Shown here: piece after piece, positions 1-8,551 of the stretch
Layout of the letters: every line of letters begins with the position of its first letter
How positions within the stretch are numbered: the stretch's first letter is position 1
Assembly: GCF_022815605.1 (NCBI RefSeq)
Contig: NZ_JALGRP010000016.1
Span: forward strand, 1 to 51,392
From: Microbacterium sp. VKM Ac-2923
GTDB lineage: Bacteria > Actinomycetota > Actinomycetes > Actinomycetales > Microbacteriaceae
Reading direction: 5' to 3'
DNA: 51,392 nt
Notes under the pieces: model-generated
Databases searched by the model: none
Told to the model about the DNA's origin: nothing
The model's input: only the letters and a program-made list of their open reading frames with translations
Position numbers and translations under genes: made by a program

Positions 1-1
1 T

Positions 2-622
2 GGTGGCGGGCAGCAGAGCGCGCCCGCCACCACCGCGACGCCGACGAGCGCGGCGACGCCCGAGGCCGACGCGGACGCGGACGCCGCAAGCGTCTGCGGA
101 CTTCCCGGGTACGAAGAGAGCGGCACCCTCACCGCCGCCCCCGTGACCGAATGGACCATCGTCGGCACGATGGCCGCTCCCGGAGGCGCCGACGTCGGCC
201 CGGGTGTGACCGACAGCGACGGGCTCCGCCGCTGCTACGCGCACACGGTGGAGGGTGCCCTGTTCGCCACGGCGAACATCTGGGCGATGGGTACCAACGG
301 AAGCCTTGGCGACTCCATCACCGACAAGCTCTCGGTCCCCGGGCCTGGCCGCGATGCGGCAATGGCTCGCCAAAGCTCCAACACAAGCAACGGACTGAGC
401 GCTCAGATCATCGGTTTCAAGACGCTGGCCTACACCGGCGACGCCGCGACGATCGATATCGCGTTCCGCCTGAACACGGGAGTACAGATGAGTATCGCAA
501 CGGAGCTGCGCTGGTCGGAGGGCGACTGGAAAGTCCAGCTCACCGACGACGGCCAGAGCTCCTACCGCCCGGTCACCCTGCAGAGCCTGGGTGGCTACGT
601 GCCATGGGCGGGTGTTGAGTGA
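2..622 (+). CDS. T4SS VirB8-like protein, 3' part (gene split by window ends)
   Basis: The frame is open from base 2 to the TGA at 622 with no upstream stop, so this is the C-terminal part of a gene whose start lies at 51257 at the other end of the window. It begins in a Gly/Ala/Thr/Pro-rich linker, followed by a soluble alpha/beta domain of about 170 residues containing EWTIVGTMAAPGG and a CYAHTVEGALFAT block. One N-terminal membrane helix, a linker and an exported domain fit a VirB8/TcpC-like scaffold, but that role is inferred from architecture and operon position. The next gene starts in the stop codon (GTGA). The GTG at 143 is an internal codon, not the start. Confidence 0.7.
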   Translation, partial: GGGQQSAPATTATPTSAATPEADADADAASVCGLPGYEESGTLTAAPVTEWTIVGTMAAPGGADVGPGVTDSDGLRRCYAHTVEGALFATANIWAMGTNGSLGDSITDKLSVPGPGRDAAMARQSSNTSNGLSAQIIGFKTLAYTGDAATIDIAFRLNTGVQMSIATELRWSEGDWKVQLTDDGQSSYRPVTLQSLGGYVPWAGVE

Positions 623-2226
623 ACCCCGCCGCCGCTACGGACGCCCCCTGCGACTTCTGGGACCTCGGATGCCAGGCCGGTCAGGGCCTCGGTGAAATCG
701 TCTCTCAGGCATCGAACGATGCCTTGCAGCAATTCGTGAACAACATCCTCGAGGGCTACGGCAAAGCGATTGTCTCGCTAGGCACCCTCTGGGTGAACGT
801 CCCCTCCCCGGTGACCGTGGTCGACAGGGGAGGCGGCGTCAACGGCGGCGGAACCCCGCCGCTGCCTGAGGCTTTCGAGACGATCCTCGGTTACGTGACG
901 TGGGTCGCCGCGGGCCTCGCCGTCATGTCGCTCATCATCGCTGGCGTGATGATGAGCAGCCGTCGTCGCCACGGCGACGGCGAGGCGCACATGGGCCGCA
1001 TCGGCGTCATCATCCTCGCCGTGTTCCTGCTCTCCTCGGCATCCGCGCTCGTAGCTGGGTTCCTCCCGCTGGCGATGCACCTCAATGAATCCTCGAGCGT
1101 GGTCGGCTGGGTGCAGGGGCAGCTCGAGTGGTACGCCGGCGGCCTTGCAATCCTCTCGATCCTCGTCGCCGCGGGCCGCATGGTCTGGACGCAGCGCGCG
1201 GGCGAGCTGCGCACCCTCGCCCGCTCCGTGCTGACGCTGATCGCTGTCGCCGGGGCCGGCCTCGTCGTAATCCGTCTCGCCACGCAGGCGGGTGACGCCT
1301 TCTCCATCTGGATCCTCAACAACTCCACCAACTGCGACGTCACCAACGGTGAGAGCAACTGCTTCGGCACCAACATTTTCGCGATGATCAGCCTCACCGC
1401 GACCGCGCCCATCGGCCTGATCGGTCTGTTCTTCCTCGGCATGCTCGCCGTCCTGATGACCTATATCCAGATCGCTCTGATGATCTTCCGCGGCGCGATG
1501 CTCGTCGTCCTCGCCGGCATCTTCCCCATCGCCGCGGCCGCGACGAACACCGAAATCGGTCAGCAGTGGTTCAAGAAGGCGATGGCCTGGACTCTCGCCT
1601 TCATCCTCTACAAGCCCGCCGCCGCGATCGTCTACGCGATCGCGTTCCGGATGACCGGCACCGACCTGTTCAAGTCGGACGGCACTGGCCTCTTCCAGAT
1701 TGTCACGGGCCTCGCACTGATGCTGATCGCGCTCATTGCCCTACCTGCGCTGATGCGCTTCCTCGTTCCTGCTATCGCCTCGGTTGGTGGCGGCGGCGGC
1801 GCAGGACTCCTGCTCGGCGCAGCAGCGGTGAGCGGGGCCGGAGACATTGCCACCGGTGCGATCCGGGCTAGCAACGGGGGCGGAAAGTCCGGAGGCGGAG
1901 GCGGCGGCTCGTCGACGAACGGACCGACCGGAAGTAACTCCTCTCCGGGATCGCCAGCGTCGTCATCCGGGATGGGTGCCGCGGGTGCGGCGCCTACCGG
2001 CGGTGCGGGAGCTGCAACAAGCGGAGCGGGTGCCGGAGCGGGTGCCGGAGCGGGTGCCGGAGCGGCAGCCGGAGGCGGAGCGGCCGCAGGTGGCGTGGCC
2101 GCCGCTGGGCCGATCGGCGCCGGTGTCGCCGTCGCGATGAAGGCCGCCGAAGGCGCCAAGCACGCGGCGGGAGCCGTGAAGTCGGCCACCGACGACGCCA
2201 CGGGCAGCAATCAGAACGGGAGCTAG
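619..2226 (+). CDS. T4SS VirB6/TrbL-like polytopic membrane protein
   Basis: A 535-residue protein with a polar N-terminus and about eight hydrophobic helices between residues 90 and 385. A 150-residue Gly/Ser/Ala-rich tail follows. This is the architecture of VirB6/TrbL inner-membrane channel components, here of the actinobacterial SCO6881-like type. The GTG start overlaps the upstream TGA (GTGA), so translation is probably coupled. The next gene follows after 3 nt. The tail contains a 12-bp tandem repeat coding for Gly/Ala. Two Cys in the loop between helices (NCDVTNGESNC) could form an extracytoplasmic disulfide. Confidence 0.8.
   Translation: MNPAAATDAPCDFWDLGCQAGQGLGEIVSQASNDALQQFVNNILEGYGKAIVSLGTLWVNVPSPVTVVDRGGGVNGGGTPPLPEAFETILGYVTWVAAGLAVMSLIIAGVMMSSRRRHGDGEAHMGRIGVIILAVFLLSSASALVAGFLPLAMHLNESSSVVGWVQGQLEWYAGGLAILSILVAAGRMVWTQRAGELRTLARSVLTLIAVAGAGLVVIRLATQAGDAFSIWILNNSTNCDVTNGESNCFGTNIFAMISLTATAPIGLIGLFFLGMLAVLMTYIQIALMIFRGAMLVVLAGIFPIAAAATNTEIGQQWFKKAMAWTLAFILYKPAAAIVYAIAFRMTGTDLFKSDGTGLFQIVTGLALMLIALIALPALMRFLVPAIASVGGGGGAGLLLGAAAVSGAGDIATGAIRASNGGGKSGGGGGGSSTNGPTGSNSSPGSPASSSGMGAAGAAPTGGAGAATSGAGAGAGAGAGAGAAAGGGAAAGGVAAAGPIGAGVAVAMKAAEGAKHAAGAVKSATDDATGSNQNGS
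2023..2065 (+). repeat. 12-bp in-frame tandem repeat in VirB6-like tail
   Basis: Three exact copies of GGAGCGGGTGCC plus a partial fourth encode Gly-Ala-Gly-Ala. The tract is slippage-prone but stays in frame at this length. Confidence 0.85.
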
Positions 2227-2229
2227 ACC

Positions 2230-3741
2230 ATGACCACTACCGCACCTGAGCCGGTCAAGGCTCGCACCTACGGCAACTGGCGAAAGCCCCAGACCGCCGG
2301 CCTCGGCGGGCTCGGGCAGCTCGCCACCCTCGTGATGTTCGTGGGCATCTTGTCCTCGATCGTCGCGTCCATGTTCGCCGGCCTCGGGCCGGCACTCATC
2401 GTCGCTGGGATCTTCGGCGGCATCCTCCTGACCGTCTCGGTCAAGGACAAGCACGGGCAATCAGCCCTGGGAAGGACGGTGGTCCGCGTGAACTGGTGGC
2501 GCACCAAGAGCAAGGGAGCGAACATCTACCGCTCCGGCCCGATCGGCCGCGCGAAGTGGGGGACGTTCCAGCTGCCTGGCCTGGCCGCACCCTCGCAGCT
2601 CACCGAGCACGAGGACTCCCACGGCCGCCGGTTCGCGCTGATCAGCACCCCCATGACGAAGCACTTCACCGTGGTCCTGGCGACGGAGCCGGACGGCGCC
2701 GCGCTGGTGGATCAGGAGCAGATCAACAACCAGGTCGCGGAGTACGGCATCTGGCTCGCCAACCTCGGAGACGAGCCCGGTATCGAAGCCGCCTCCGTCA
2801 CTGTCGAGACGGCTCCGGACACCGGCACCCGGCTGCGCGGGGAGGTCGAAGGGTCGATGGACCCCGACGCCCCGCTATTCGCTCGAGCGATGCTCGCTGA
2901 GGTCGTGGACAGCTACCCGGTCGGCTCCGCGACCATCCGCGCGTACATCGCGCTCACCTTCACGGCCACGGCTCGGATCGGCGGAAAGCGCCGCAACGCC
3001 AAGGAAGTGGCTGCGGATCTTTCCGCGCGCATTCCCGGCCTGACGAACTCGCTCGCAGCGACCGGCGCCGGTGCTGCTCGGCCTCTGAACGCGCAGGAGC
3101 TGTGCGAGGTCATCCGCACCGCCTACGACCCCGACGCTGCGGTGCTGATCGACCAGGCCCGCGCTGCGGGCGAGACAGCCGACCTCTCCTGGACCGACGT
3201 CGGCCCCGCCGCGGCCGAAGCCCACTGGGACTCCTATCGGCACGACGGAGCCGTGTCGACGTCGTGGACGATGACCGCCCCGCCGCGCGGCGTCGTGCAG
3301 GCCGGCATCCTCGCCCGTCTGCTCGCCCCGCATCGCGACATCGCCCGCAAGCGCGTCACCCTGCTCTACCGCCCCATCGACCCCGCCCGCGCCGCAGCGC
3401 TCGTGGAAGCGGACCTCAACGCTGCACAGTTCAACTCCTCGGCCTCGACCAAGCCGACCGCGCGCTCGACGCTCTCGACGCGCTCGGCGCAGGCGACAGC
3501 CGCGGAGGAAGCCTCCGGCGCCGGGCTGATGAACTTCGGCCTGATCGTCACCGCCACGACGATGCAGCGCACGCAGGAGCCCGAAGCGCGTGCCGCCGTC
3601 GACTCCCTCACCTCCGCCGCACGGCTGCGGATGCGACCGGCCTACGGATCGCAGGACTCCGCCTTCGCCGCCGCGCTCCCGCTCGGCCTGGTCCTCCCGC
3701 GGCACCTGCGCATCCCCAACGAGGTCCGAGAAGCGCTGTGA
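2230..3741 (+). CDS. SCO6880-family T4SS protein
   Basis: A 503-residue protein with two adjacent membrane helices at about residues 29-70 (LATLVMFVGILSSIV and ALIVAGIFGGILL), followed by a long soluble domain. The N-terminal NWRKPQTAGLGGLG and the downstream WWRTKSKGANIYRSGPIG block match the SCO6880 family, which sits between VirB6-like and VirB4-like genes in actinobacterial transfer clusters, exactly as here. The layout suggests a VirB3-like membrane part plus a VirB4 N-terminal-like domain without its own Walker A. The molecular role is unproven. It starts 3 nt after the upstream stop. Confidence 0.8.
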   Translation: MTTTAPEPVKARTYGNWRKPQTAGLGGLGQLATLVMFVGILSSIVASMFAGLGPALIVAGIFGGILLTVSVKDKHGQSALGRTVVRVNWWRTKSKGANIYRSGPIGRAKWGTFQLPGLAAPSQLTEHEDSHGRRFALISTPMTKHFTVVLATEPDGAALVDQEQINNQVAEYGIWLANLGDEPGIEAASVTVETAPDTGTRLRGEVEGSMDPDAPLFARAMLAEVVDSYPVGSATIRAYIALTFTATARIGGKRRNAKEVAADLSARIPGLTNSLAATGAGAARPLNAQELCEVIRTAYDPDAAVLIDQARAAGETADLSWTDVGPAAAEAHWDSYRHDGAVSTSWTMTAPPRGVVQAGILARLLAPHRDIARKRVTLLYRPIDPARAAALVEADLNAAQFNSSASTKPTARSTLSTRSAQATAAEEASGAGLMNFGLIVTATTMQRTQEPEARAAVDSLTSAARLRMRPAYGSQDSAFAAALPLGLVLPRHLRIPNEVREAL

Positions 3742-3842
3742 CCTCGATGAGCGCGCAGGGGACGGCACCGGGCGAGTGTCCGGTGCCGTCTCCGCTTAAG
3801 TCCCACCGCCCCGCCCCGATCACTGCCGGAGGTTCCCAGTGA
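3738..3842 (+). CDS. 34-residue coupling ORF between SCO6880-like and VirB4 genes
   Basis: A GTG inside the upstream TGA (GTGA) opens a 34-codon frame whose own TGA overlaps the VirB4 GTG start, again as GTGA. It therefore fills the only sizeable gap between these two operon genes with overlaps at both ends. The peptide (starting MTSMSAQGTAPG) resembles nothing I know and has no membrane segment. It may only carry ribosomes across the gap and over the 3761-3790 hairpin. Existence as a functional peptide is uncertain. Confidence 0.4.
   Translation: MTSMSAQGTAPGECPVPSPLKSHRPAPITAGGSQ
3761..3790 (+). other. Intra-operon hairpin
   Basis: The perfect 11-bp stem GACGGCACCGG / CCGGTGCCGTC with an 8-nt loop lies between the SCO6880-like and VirB4 genes. 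No T-run follows, so it is more likely an RNA-stability or attenuation element than a full terminator. Confidence 0.6.
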
Positions 3843-5800
3843 GCATCATCAGCACCAAGTTCTTCTCTCGCCACCGCGACGAGACGCCCGATGACGTCTC
3901 CACGGATGCCGACGAGCTGCCCACCGGCGCCGGCGGAGTCGATGAGGAGCAGGAAGCTCTCGACGTCGACGTGTTCGACACGGCCGTGCCCACGGGTGCG
4001 GTCGGTGCTCCGTCGACGGCGGAGGCCGCGTCGGCGTCGATGTACAGCCGTGCCGGCTCCCGCCGAGCCCGCAAAGAGGAGGAGGAGGCTGCTGCGGCTC
4101 GCGCTGCGGCATCACCGCTGGCGCGGGAGAAGCCCTCGAAGCGGTCGCGGAAGAAGCGGGCGATCCCGCACCAGGGCGGCAAGCAGAAGGTCGAGAAGAA
4201 CGTCGCGCCGATCCGGCCGATGCGCCCGACCTCGACGGGGTGGCTGGGACGTGGCGGCGGGCAGGCCGTCTCGATCCAGCCCGCCGATGAGTTCCGCGCA
4301 ACGACCGTGCAGGTGTGCGGGCTGTACCCGTTCTCGGTCGGCACCGGAACTCCCATGATCGGCGTGCCGCTGGGGAAGAACCTCGCCACCGGGGCGTCGG
4401 TGCTGTGCGATCCGATCAGCTGGTTCCAGCGGGCGCAGCTCATCTCGAATCCGTCGATGTTTGTCCTCGGTAAGCCGGGCCTCGGGAAGTCCTCGCTCAC
4501 CCGCCGCATGGCGACCGGGCTCGCCGGATACGGCACCCTCCCGCTGGTCCTCGGTGACTTGAAGCCCGACTACGTGGACCTGATCCGCGCCCTCGACGGC
4601 CAGGTCATCACCCTCGGCCGCGGCCGCGGCTACCTCAACATCCTCGACCCGGGCGAGGCGACGGTCGCCGCGCAGCGACTCCGCGACGACGCCGACCAGG
4701 CCCTCGAGCGCGCCTCCGAGCTCGACGCTCGCGGCGAGAACTCGGCGGAGGAGCGCAAGCACGCGGTGAAGTCGCAGCGCCTCGCGTCGCAGGTGCTCGC
4801 GGACGCTCACGGCCGCCGGCACACGATGATCGCGGCGTTGCTGACGATCCTCCGCTCCGAGCCGCCGAGCGACCGGGAAGAGACGATCATCGACCGGGCG
4901 CTGAAGTACCTGGACGAGACGCACGAGGGCATCCCCGTCCTCGCGGATCTTCTGGCCGTGATCCAGGCAGCGCCCGACGAGATTCGCCAGGTCGCCCTCG
5001 ACCGCGGCGACCTCGCCCGCTACAAGGCGATCACCGAGAACCTCGAAGCCTCCCTCATCGGCCTCACGACCGGCGGCCGGCTGGGCGAAATCTTCTCCCG
5101 CCAGACCACCACCCCGATGCGCCGGGATCGCCCTGTCGTCTACGACGTGTCCTCGATCGATGACTCCGAAGGCGATCTGCAGGCCAGCATCCTGCTCGCC
5201 TGCTGGTCCGCCGGCTTCGGAACGGTCAACGTCGCCTCCGCCCTCGCAGAAGCGGGGCTGGAACCGCGCCGGCACTACTTCGTGATCCTCGATGAGCTGT
5301 GGCGGGCGCTGCGCGCGGGCAAGGGCATGGTCGATCGCGTCGACGCGCTCACCCGCCTGAACCGTGCCCGCGGTGTCGGCCTGGCGATGATCAGCCACAC
5401 GATGAGCGACCTGCTGGCCCTCTCCTCGCAGGAGGATCAGATGAAGGCCAAGGGCTTCGTGGAGCGCTCCGGCATGGTGATCTGCGGCGGGCTCCCCGGC
5501 GCGGAAATGCCGCTGCTGACCTCCGCAGTGCCGATGTCGAACGCGGAACAAGCGATGCTGACGAGCTGGCAGGACCCGCCCGCGTGGGACCCGGTATCGG
5601 GACATGAGTCGGAGCCTCCCGGGCGCGGCCGGTTCCTGATCAAGGTGGGCGGCCGGCCCGGTATTCCGATCCGGGTGCAGCTGACCAGCGCCGAGCTCGA
5701 CGTCAACGACACCAACAAGCTCTGGCACACCACCTCCCGTGCCGGACGCGCGAACGAGCCGCTGGCGACCGATCCGGTCGTGGTGGAGATCCTGCCGTGA
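3839..5800 (+). CDS. T4SS VirB4-like ATPase
   Basis: A 653-residue ATPase expected to energise substrate transfer and pilus assembly. Residues 1-130 are acidic, then a basic, probably disordered leader. The Walker A motif GKPGLGKSS is near residues 211-219 and the Walker B motif VILDE at 482-486, with a C-terminal AAA-like domain of VirB4/TraC type. The GTG start has GGAGG six bases upstream (3828-3832) and also overlaps the TGA of the 34-codon ORF. The stop overlaps the GTG of the next gene (GTGA). It is the motor partner of the preceding SCO6880-like protein by gene order. Confidence 0.88.
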   Translation: MSIISTKFFSRHRDETPDDVSTDADELPTGAGGVDEEQEALDVDVFDTAVPTGAVGAPSTAEAASASMYSRAGSRRARKEEEEAAAARAAASPLAREKPSKRSRKKRAIPHQGGKQKVEKNVAPIRPMRPTSTGWLGRGGGQAVSIQPADEFRATTVQVCGLYPFSVGTGTPMIGVPLGKNLATGASVLCDPISWFQRAQLISNPSMFVLGKPGLGKSSLTRRMATGLAGYGTLPLVLGDLKPDYVDLIRALDGQVITLGRGRGYLNILDPGEATVAAQRLRDDADQALERASELDARGENSAEERKHAVKSQRLASQVLADAHGRRHTMIAALLTILRSEPPSDREETIIDRALKYLDETHEGIPVLADLLAVIQAAPDEIRQVALDRGDLARYKAITENLEASLIGLTTGGRLGEIFSRQTTTPMRRDRPVVYDVSSIDDSEGDLQASILLACWSAGFGTVNVASALAEAGLEPRRHYFVILDELWRALRAGKGMVDRVDALTRLNRARGVGLAMISHTMSDLLALSSQEDQMKAKGFVERSGMVICGGLPGAEMPLLTSAVPMSNAEQAMLTSWQDPPAWDPVSGHESEPPGRGRFLIKVGGRPGIPIRVQLTSAELDVNDTNKLWHTTSRAGRANEPLATDPVVVEILP

Positions 5801-5991
5801 ACCTCTGGCTGGGCTTCGTCGGAGTCGTGATTTTCGGCCTCGGCAGCCTGTGCCACGTCGTCGTGCAGGGCACCGACGTTTGGACGCAACGCACGTTGAC
5901 CCGGCCACACGCGCTCTCGATCGCCGGCTGGCTGTTCACCGCCGCCGGCGCGGCGACCGTCGCCGCCGTGATGATTCCCGCGCTGCCATGA
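5797..5991 (+). CDS. Small two-helix membrane protein of the transfer operon
   Basis: A 64-residue protein with hydrophobic helices at about residues 3-25 and 42-62, separated by a short polar loop (TDVWTQRTLTRPH). The GTG start lies within the VirB4 TGA and its own TGA overlaps the ATG of the following gene. Both junctions are translational-coupling overlaps, which argues that it is real. Function unknown; it is presumably part of or accessory to the membrane complex. Confidence 0.7.
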   Translation: MNLWLGFVGVVIFGLGSLCHVVVQGTDVWTQRTLTRPHALSIAGWLFTAAGAATVAAVMIPALP

Positions 5992-6200
5992 CCTGCCCCT
6001 CGACCCTCGCGTTCGAGGGCTACCTGTGGTCCTGCGTCACCAGCTCGCCCTGGCATGAGTTCCACGCCGCGGACCTTCCGATCGAGTTCGTAGAACGCGG
6101 TCTTGCCCTCGTGCACTGGGGCACCACGCAACAGGCACCCGACGACGACCCGACCCCGCGGTGGGTCGGCCCGATCTACACGACCGAGAGGACGAACTGA
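5988..6200 (+). CDS. Small hypothetical protein of the transfer operon
   Basis: A 70-residue soluble protein starting at the ATG that overlaps the previous stop (ATGA). Its TGA overlaps the VirD4 ATG (TGATG). It is rich in aromatic residues (GYLWSC, SPWHEF, VHWGTT, RWVGPIYTTER) and has no obvious membrane segment. A longer upstream reading of this frame would run inside VirB4 and is rejected. Unknown function; conserved coupling suggests stoichiometric production with VirD4. Confidence 0.65.
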   Translation: MTCPSTLAFEGYLWSCVTSSPWHEFHAADLPIEFVERGLALVHWGTTQQAPDDDPTPRWVGPIYTTERTN

Positions 6201-8017
6201 TGAGCATGACCAACAACCGCCGCAGAGAGCCGGGGAAGGCCGGCGGCGGGTTCGGGATAGCGATCGCGGCCGGCGGTGCACTCGTGGTGATCCTGGGGCT
6301 GTACATCGCGATTCGCGTCGGATCACAGGCGGACGGGGTCAACCCCGACATGAGCACCGACCCCTCGAACTTCGTCAGCGTCGTGGTCGACGTGTTCCGC
6401 GGCCGCCTCGTCTGGCCTGCGACTGCGACGTGGATTGCGGGCGGCATCGGCGCCGTTCTCGTCGTGCTGGTCGTGTTCTTCCTGCTGATCAAGTCCAGCG
6501 GCGGCAAGCACCGCACCCCGCTCGACTGGGCTGCCCGCCACATGGCGACGCCGAGCGAGCTGCGTCAGATGCGCGGCAAGGAGGCCAAGCAGAAGTCGGC
6601 GCGTCTCGGTGTGCCCGACTCCTTCGGCGTCCCTGTGGGGGCGCTGCTGACGGACGGCCGTCCGCTCTACGCCTCGTTCGAGGACATGACGCTGCTGCTC
6701 GCCGGTCCCCGTGTGGGCAAGTCGACGTCGTTCGTCATCCCGGCAATCGCCAATGCGCCGGGCGCGGTCGTCACGACGTCGAACAAGCCGGACGTGCTCT
6801 ATGCGACGCGGGACCTGCGTGCGCAGGCCGGCAACGTCTGGGTGTTCGATCCGCAGCGGGTCGCCGTCGAGCCGGCGTCCTGGTGGTGGAATCCGTTGTC
6901 CTACGTCACCGACGACACCAAGGCGGCCAAGCTCGCGCAGCACTTCGCGTCGGGGTCGAGCGAGCTCGGCGCACGAACCGATGCGCACTTCGAGCCCTCC
7001 GGCCGCGAACTGCTCGCGGGCTTCCTTCTGGCGGCGGCGATCGACGGCCGCCCGATCACCGACGTCTACGAGTGGACGACGACCCCGGGCGACGAGACGG
7101 CCGGCGACATCCTCGCAGCGAGTGAATGGACCCTGATGGCACGCAGCGTGCAGGGCTCCTCCCGCCTCGAGCACAGGGAGCGCGGATCGGTCTACTCGAC
7201 AGCCCGCCGCATGGCGTCCTGCTTGAAGGACTCCGGCACCCGGCAGTGGGTGAACCGGCAGGGCGAGAACGACCCGCGCCCGGAGTTCGATCCGGCCGCG
7301 TTCGTGCGCTCGACCGGGACGCTCTACAGCCTGTCCAAGGAGGGCGCCGGCAGCGCCGGCCCTCTCGTCCTCGCCCTGACCGCCGCGACGGTCGAGGCGG
7401 CAGAGGAGCTGGCAGCGGTGTCGCCCGGCGGCCGGATGCAGACGCCGATGCTCGGCGTGCTCGATGAGGCCGCGAACGTCTGCCGCTGGCGGGACCTCCC
7501 CGACCTCTACAGCCACTACGGCTCCCGGGGCATCCCGATCATGTCGGTGTTCCAGTCCTGGTCGCAGGGCATCGGGGTATTCGGCAAGGAGGGCATGTTG
7601 AAGCTCTGGTCGGCCGCGAACGTGAAGCTCTACGCCGGCGGAATCTCCGAGCCGGAGTTCCTGGGCATGGTGTCCGATCTGATCGGCACCTACGACCGCG
7701 AGACGACCTCCGCGAGCATGAACAAGGGCGTGCGCTCGACCACCACCGCGTTGAAGCGAGAGAAGATCCTCGACGTCGCGGAGCTGGCGACGCTCCCGAT
7801 CCCGCGGAAGGGACGCAAGACCGGTCGAGCGATCATGATGTCCTCCGGCTCCCGTGCAGCGATGCTGCGCACGGTGCCGTGGTTCGACGGCCCCAAGGAG
7901 TTCGTCGCGGGTATCAACGCATCGATCGCGCGGAACCAGCCCGGCGGCGCTGCACCGGCAGCACCAGCACCGGCGCCGGTCGCTGACCGGCCGCTCGCCC
8001 CGGTGGAGGGATCATGA
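6200..8017 (+). CDS. VirD4/TraG-type coupling protein
   Basis: A 605-residue coupling protein that should link the relaxosome to the secretion channel. Two N-terminal helices (about residues 18-38 and 75-100) precede a cytoplasmic ATPase with Walker A GPRVGKST (169-176) and Walker B VLDEA around residues 420-424. The ATG at 6200 was chosen because it overlaps the upstream stop (TGATG) and has GAGAGGA 7 bases upstream. A 13-residue upstream extension is unlikely. A Pro/Ala-rich C-terminus ends in ATGA overlap with the DUF4913 gene. Confidence 0.88.
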   Translation: MSMTNNRRREPGKAGGGFGIAIAAGGALVVILGLYIAIRVGSQADGVNPDMSTDPSNFVSVVVDVFRGRLVWPATATWIAGGIGAVLVVLVVFFLLIKSSGGKHRTPLDWAARHMATPSELRQMRGKEAKQKSARLGVPDSFGVPVGALLTDGRPLYASFEDMTLLLAGPRVGKSTSFVIPAIANAPGAVVTTSNKPDVLYATRDLRAQAGNVWVFDPQRVAVEPASWWWNPLSYVTDDTKAAKLAQHFASGSSELGARTDAHFEPSGRELLAGFLLAAAIDGRPITDVYEWTTTPGDETAGDILAASEWTLMARSVQGSSRLEHRERGSVYSTARRMASCLKDSGTRQWVNRQGENDPRPEFDPAAFVRSTGTLYSLSKEGAGSAGPLVLALTAATVEAAEELAAVSPGGRMQTPMLGVLDEAANVCRWRDLPDLYSHYGSRGIPIMSVFQSWSQGIGVFGKEGMLKLWSAANVKLYAGGISEPEFLGMVSDLIGTYDRETTSASMNKGVRSTTTALKREKILDVAELATLPIPRKGRKTGRAIMMSSGSRAAMLRTVPWFDGPKEFVAGINASIARNQPGGAAPAAPAPAPVADRPLAPVEGS

Positions 8018-8493
8018 GCGACATCTACGGCGGCGTGGACGACGACGACCTCACCCCGGGACCCTACGAGGGCGCAGAGGAGGAGCCGACGACGTTCTTT
8101 GGGTCAGCGGATGAGTTCGTGCGCAAGCAGCTGATCGGCACCTACCGGCGCCGCGTCATCCGGGGTGGCTCCGGCAGCGGACTGCGCTGGAAAGCCGCCT
8201 GGTGGTCGAGCGCGGAGGCGCAGCAGCGCATCGAGGCCCTGTGGCGAGCGTGGGAGGCCGCCAGAGCCGACGAGAAAGCCGGGATGAGCACCTGGTGGAT
8301 CAACCACTGCGATCCGCACATGACCGCTCTGCTCTCCCCAGACGGGCCGTTCGCGGACTCGCAGGACGAGAACCGGGTCGGGGAACCTCTGCCCTACGAG
8401 CTTCCCGTCGAGGGCCTGTTCGAGCCCGACCGTCAGCCGCCGCTCTACACCGAGCGGACGACCGAGGGAGAGCCTGCGGGCACCAACGCCTGA
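8014..8493 (+). CDS. DUF4913 domain protein
   Basis: A 159-residue protein with the Trp-rich DUF4913 pattern (RWKAAWWSSAEAQQRIEALW, then MSTWWINHCDPHMTALLSPDGPF). The family is common on actinobacterial conjugative elements and often sits next to VirD4, as here; its function is unknown. It starts by ATGA overlap and is the last gene of the transfer operon, followed by a strong terminator. Acidic N-terminus; no signal or membrane segment. Confidence 0.8.
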   Translation: MSDIYGGVDDDDLTPGPYEGAEEEPTTFFGSADEFVRKQLIGTYRRRVIRGGSGSGLRWKAAWWSSAEAQQRIEALWRAWEAARADEKAGMSTWWINHCDPHMTALLSPDGPFADSQDENRVGEPLPYELPVEGLFEPDRQPPLYTERTTEGEPAGTNA

Positions 8494-8501
8494 ACGGCAA
8501 A

Positions 8502-8537
8502 GAAGAAGGGGAGCACCAGTCGGTGCTCCCCTTCTTC
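8502..8537. terminator. Bidirectional terminator between transfer and mob genes
   Basis: The perfect 16-bp stem GAAGAAGGGGAGCACC / GGTGCTCCCCTTCTTC has a 4-nt loop and pyrimidine-rich or A-rich flanks. It lies between the convergent ends of the transfer operon (8493) and the mob operon (8552). Confidence 0.85.
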
Positions 8538-8551
8538 GCACGTGGTGGCGG

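Noticed and set aside
4112..5908. 598-codon minus-strand frame
   Set aside because: Antisense of VirB4; the plus-strand protein has Walker A and B motifs.
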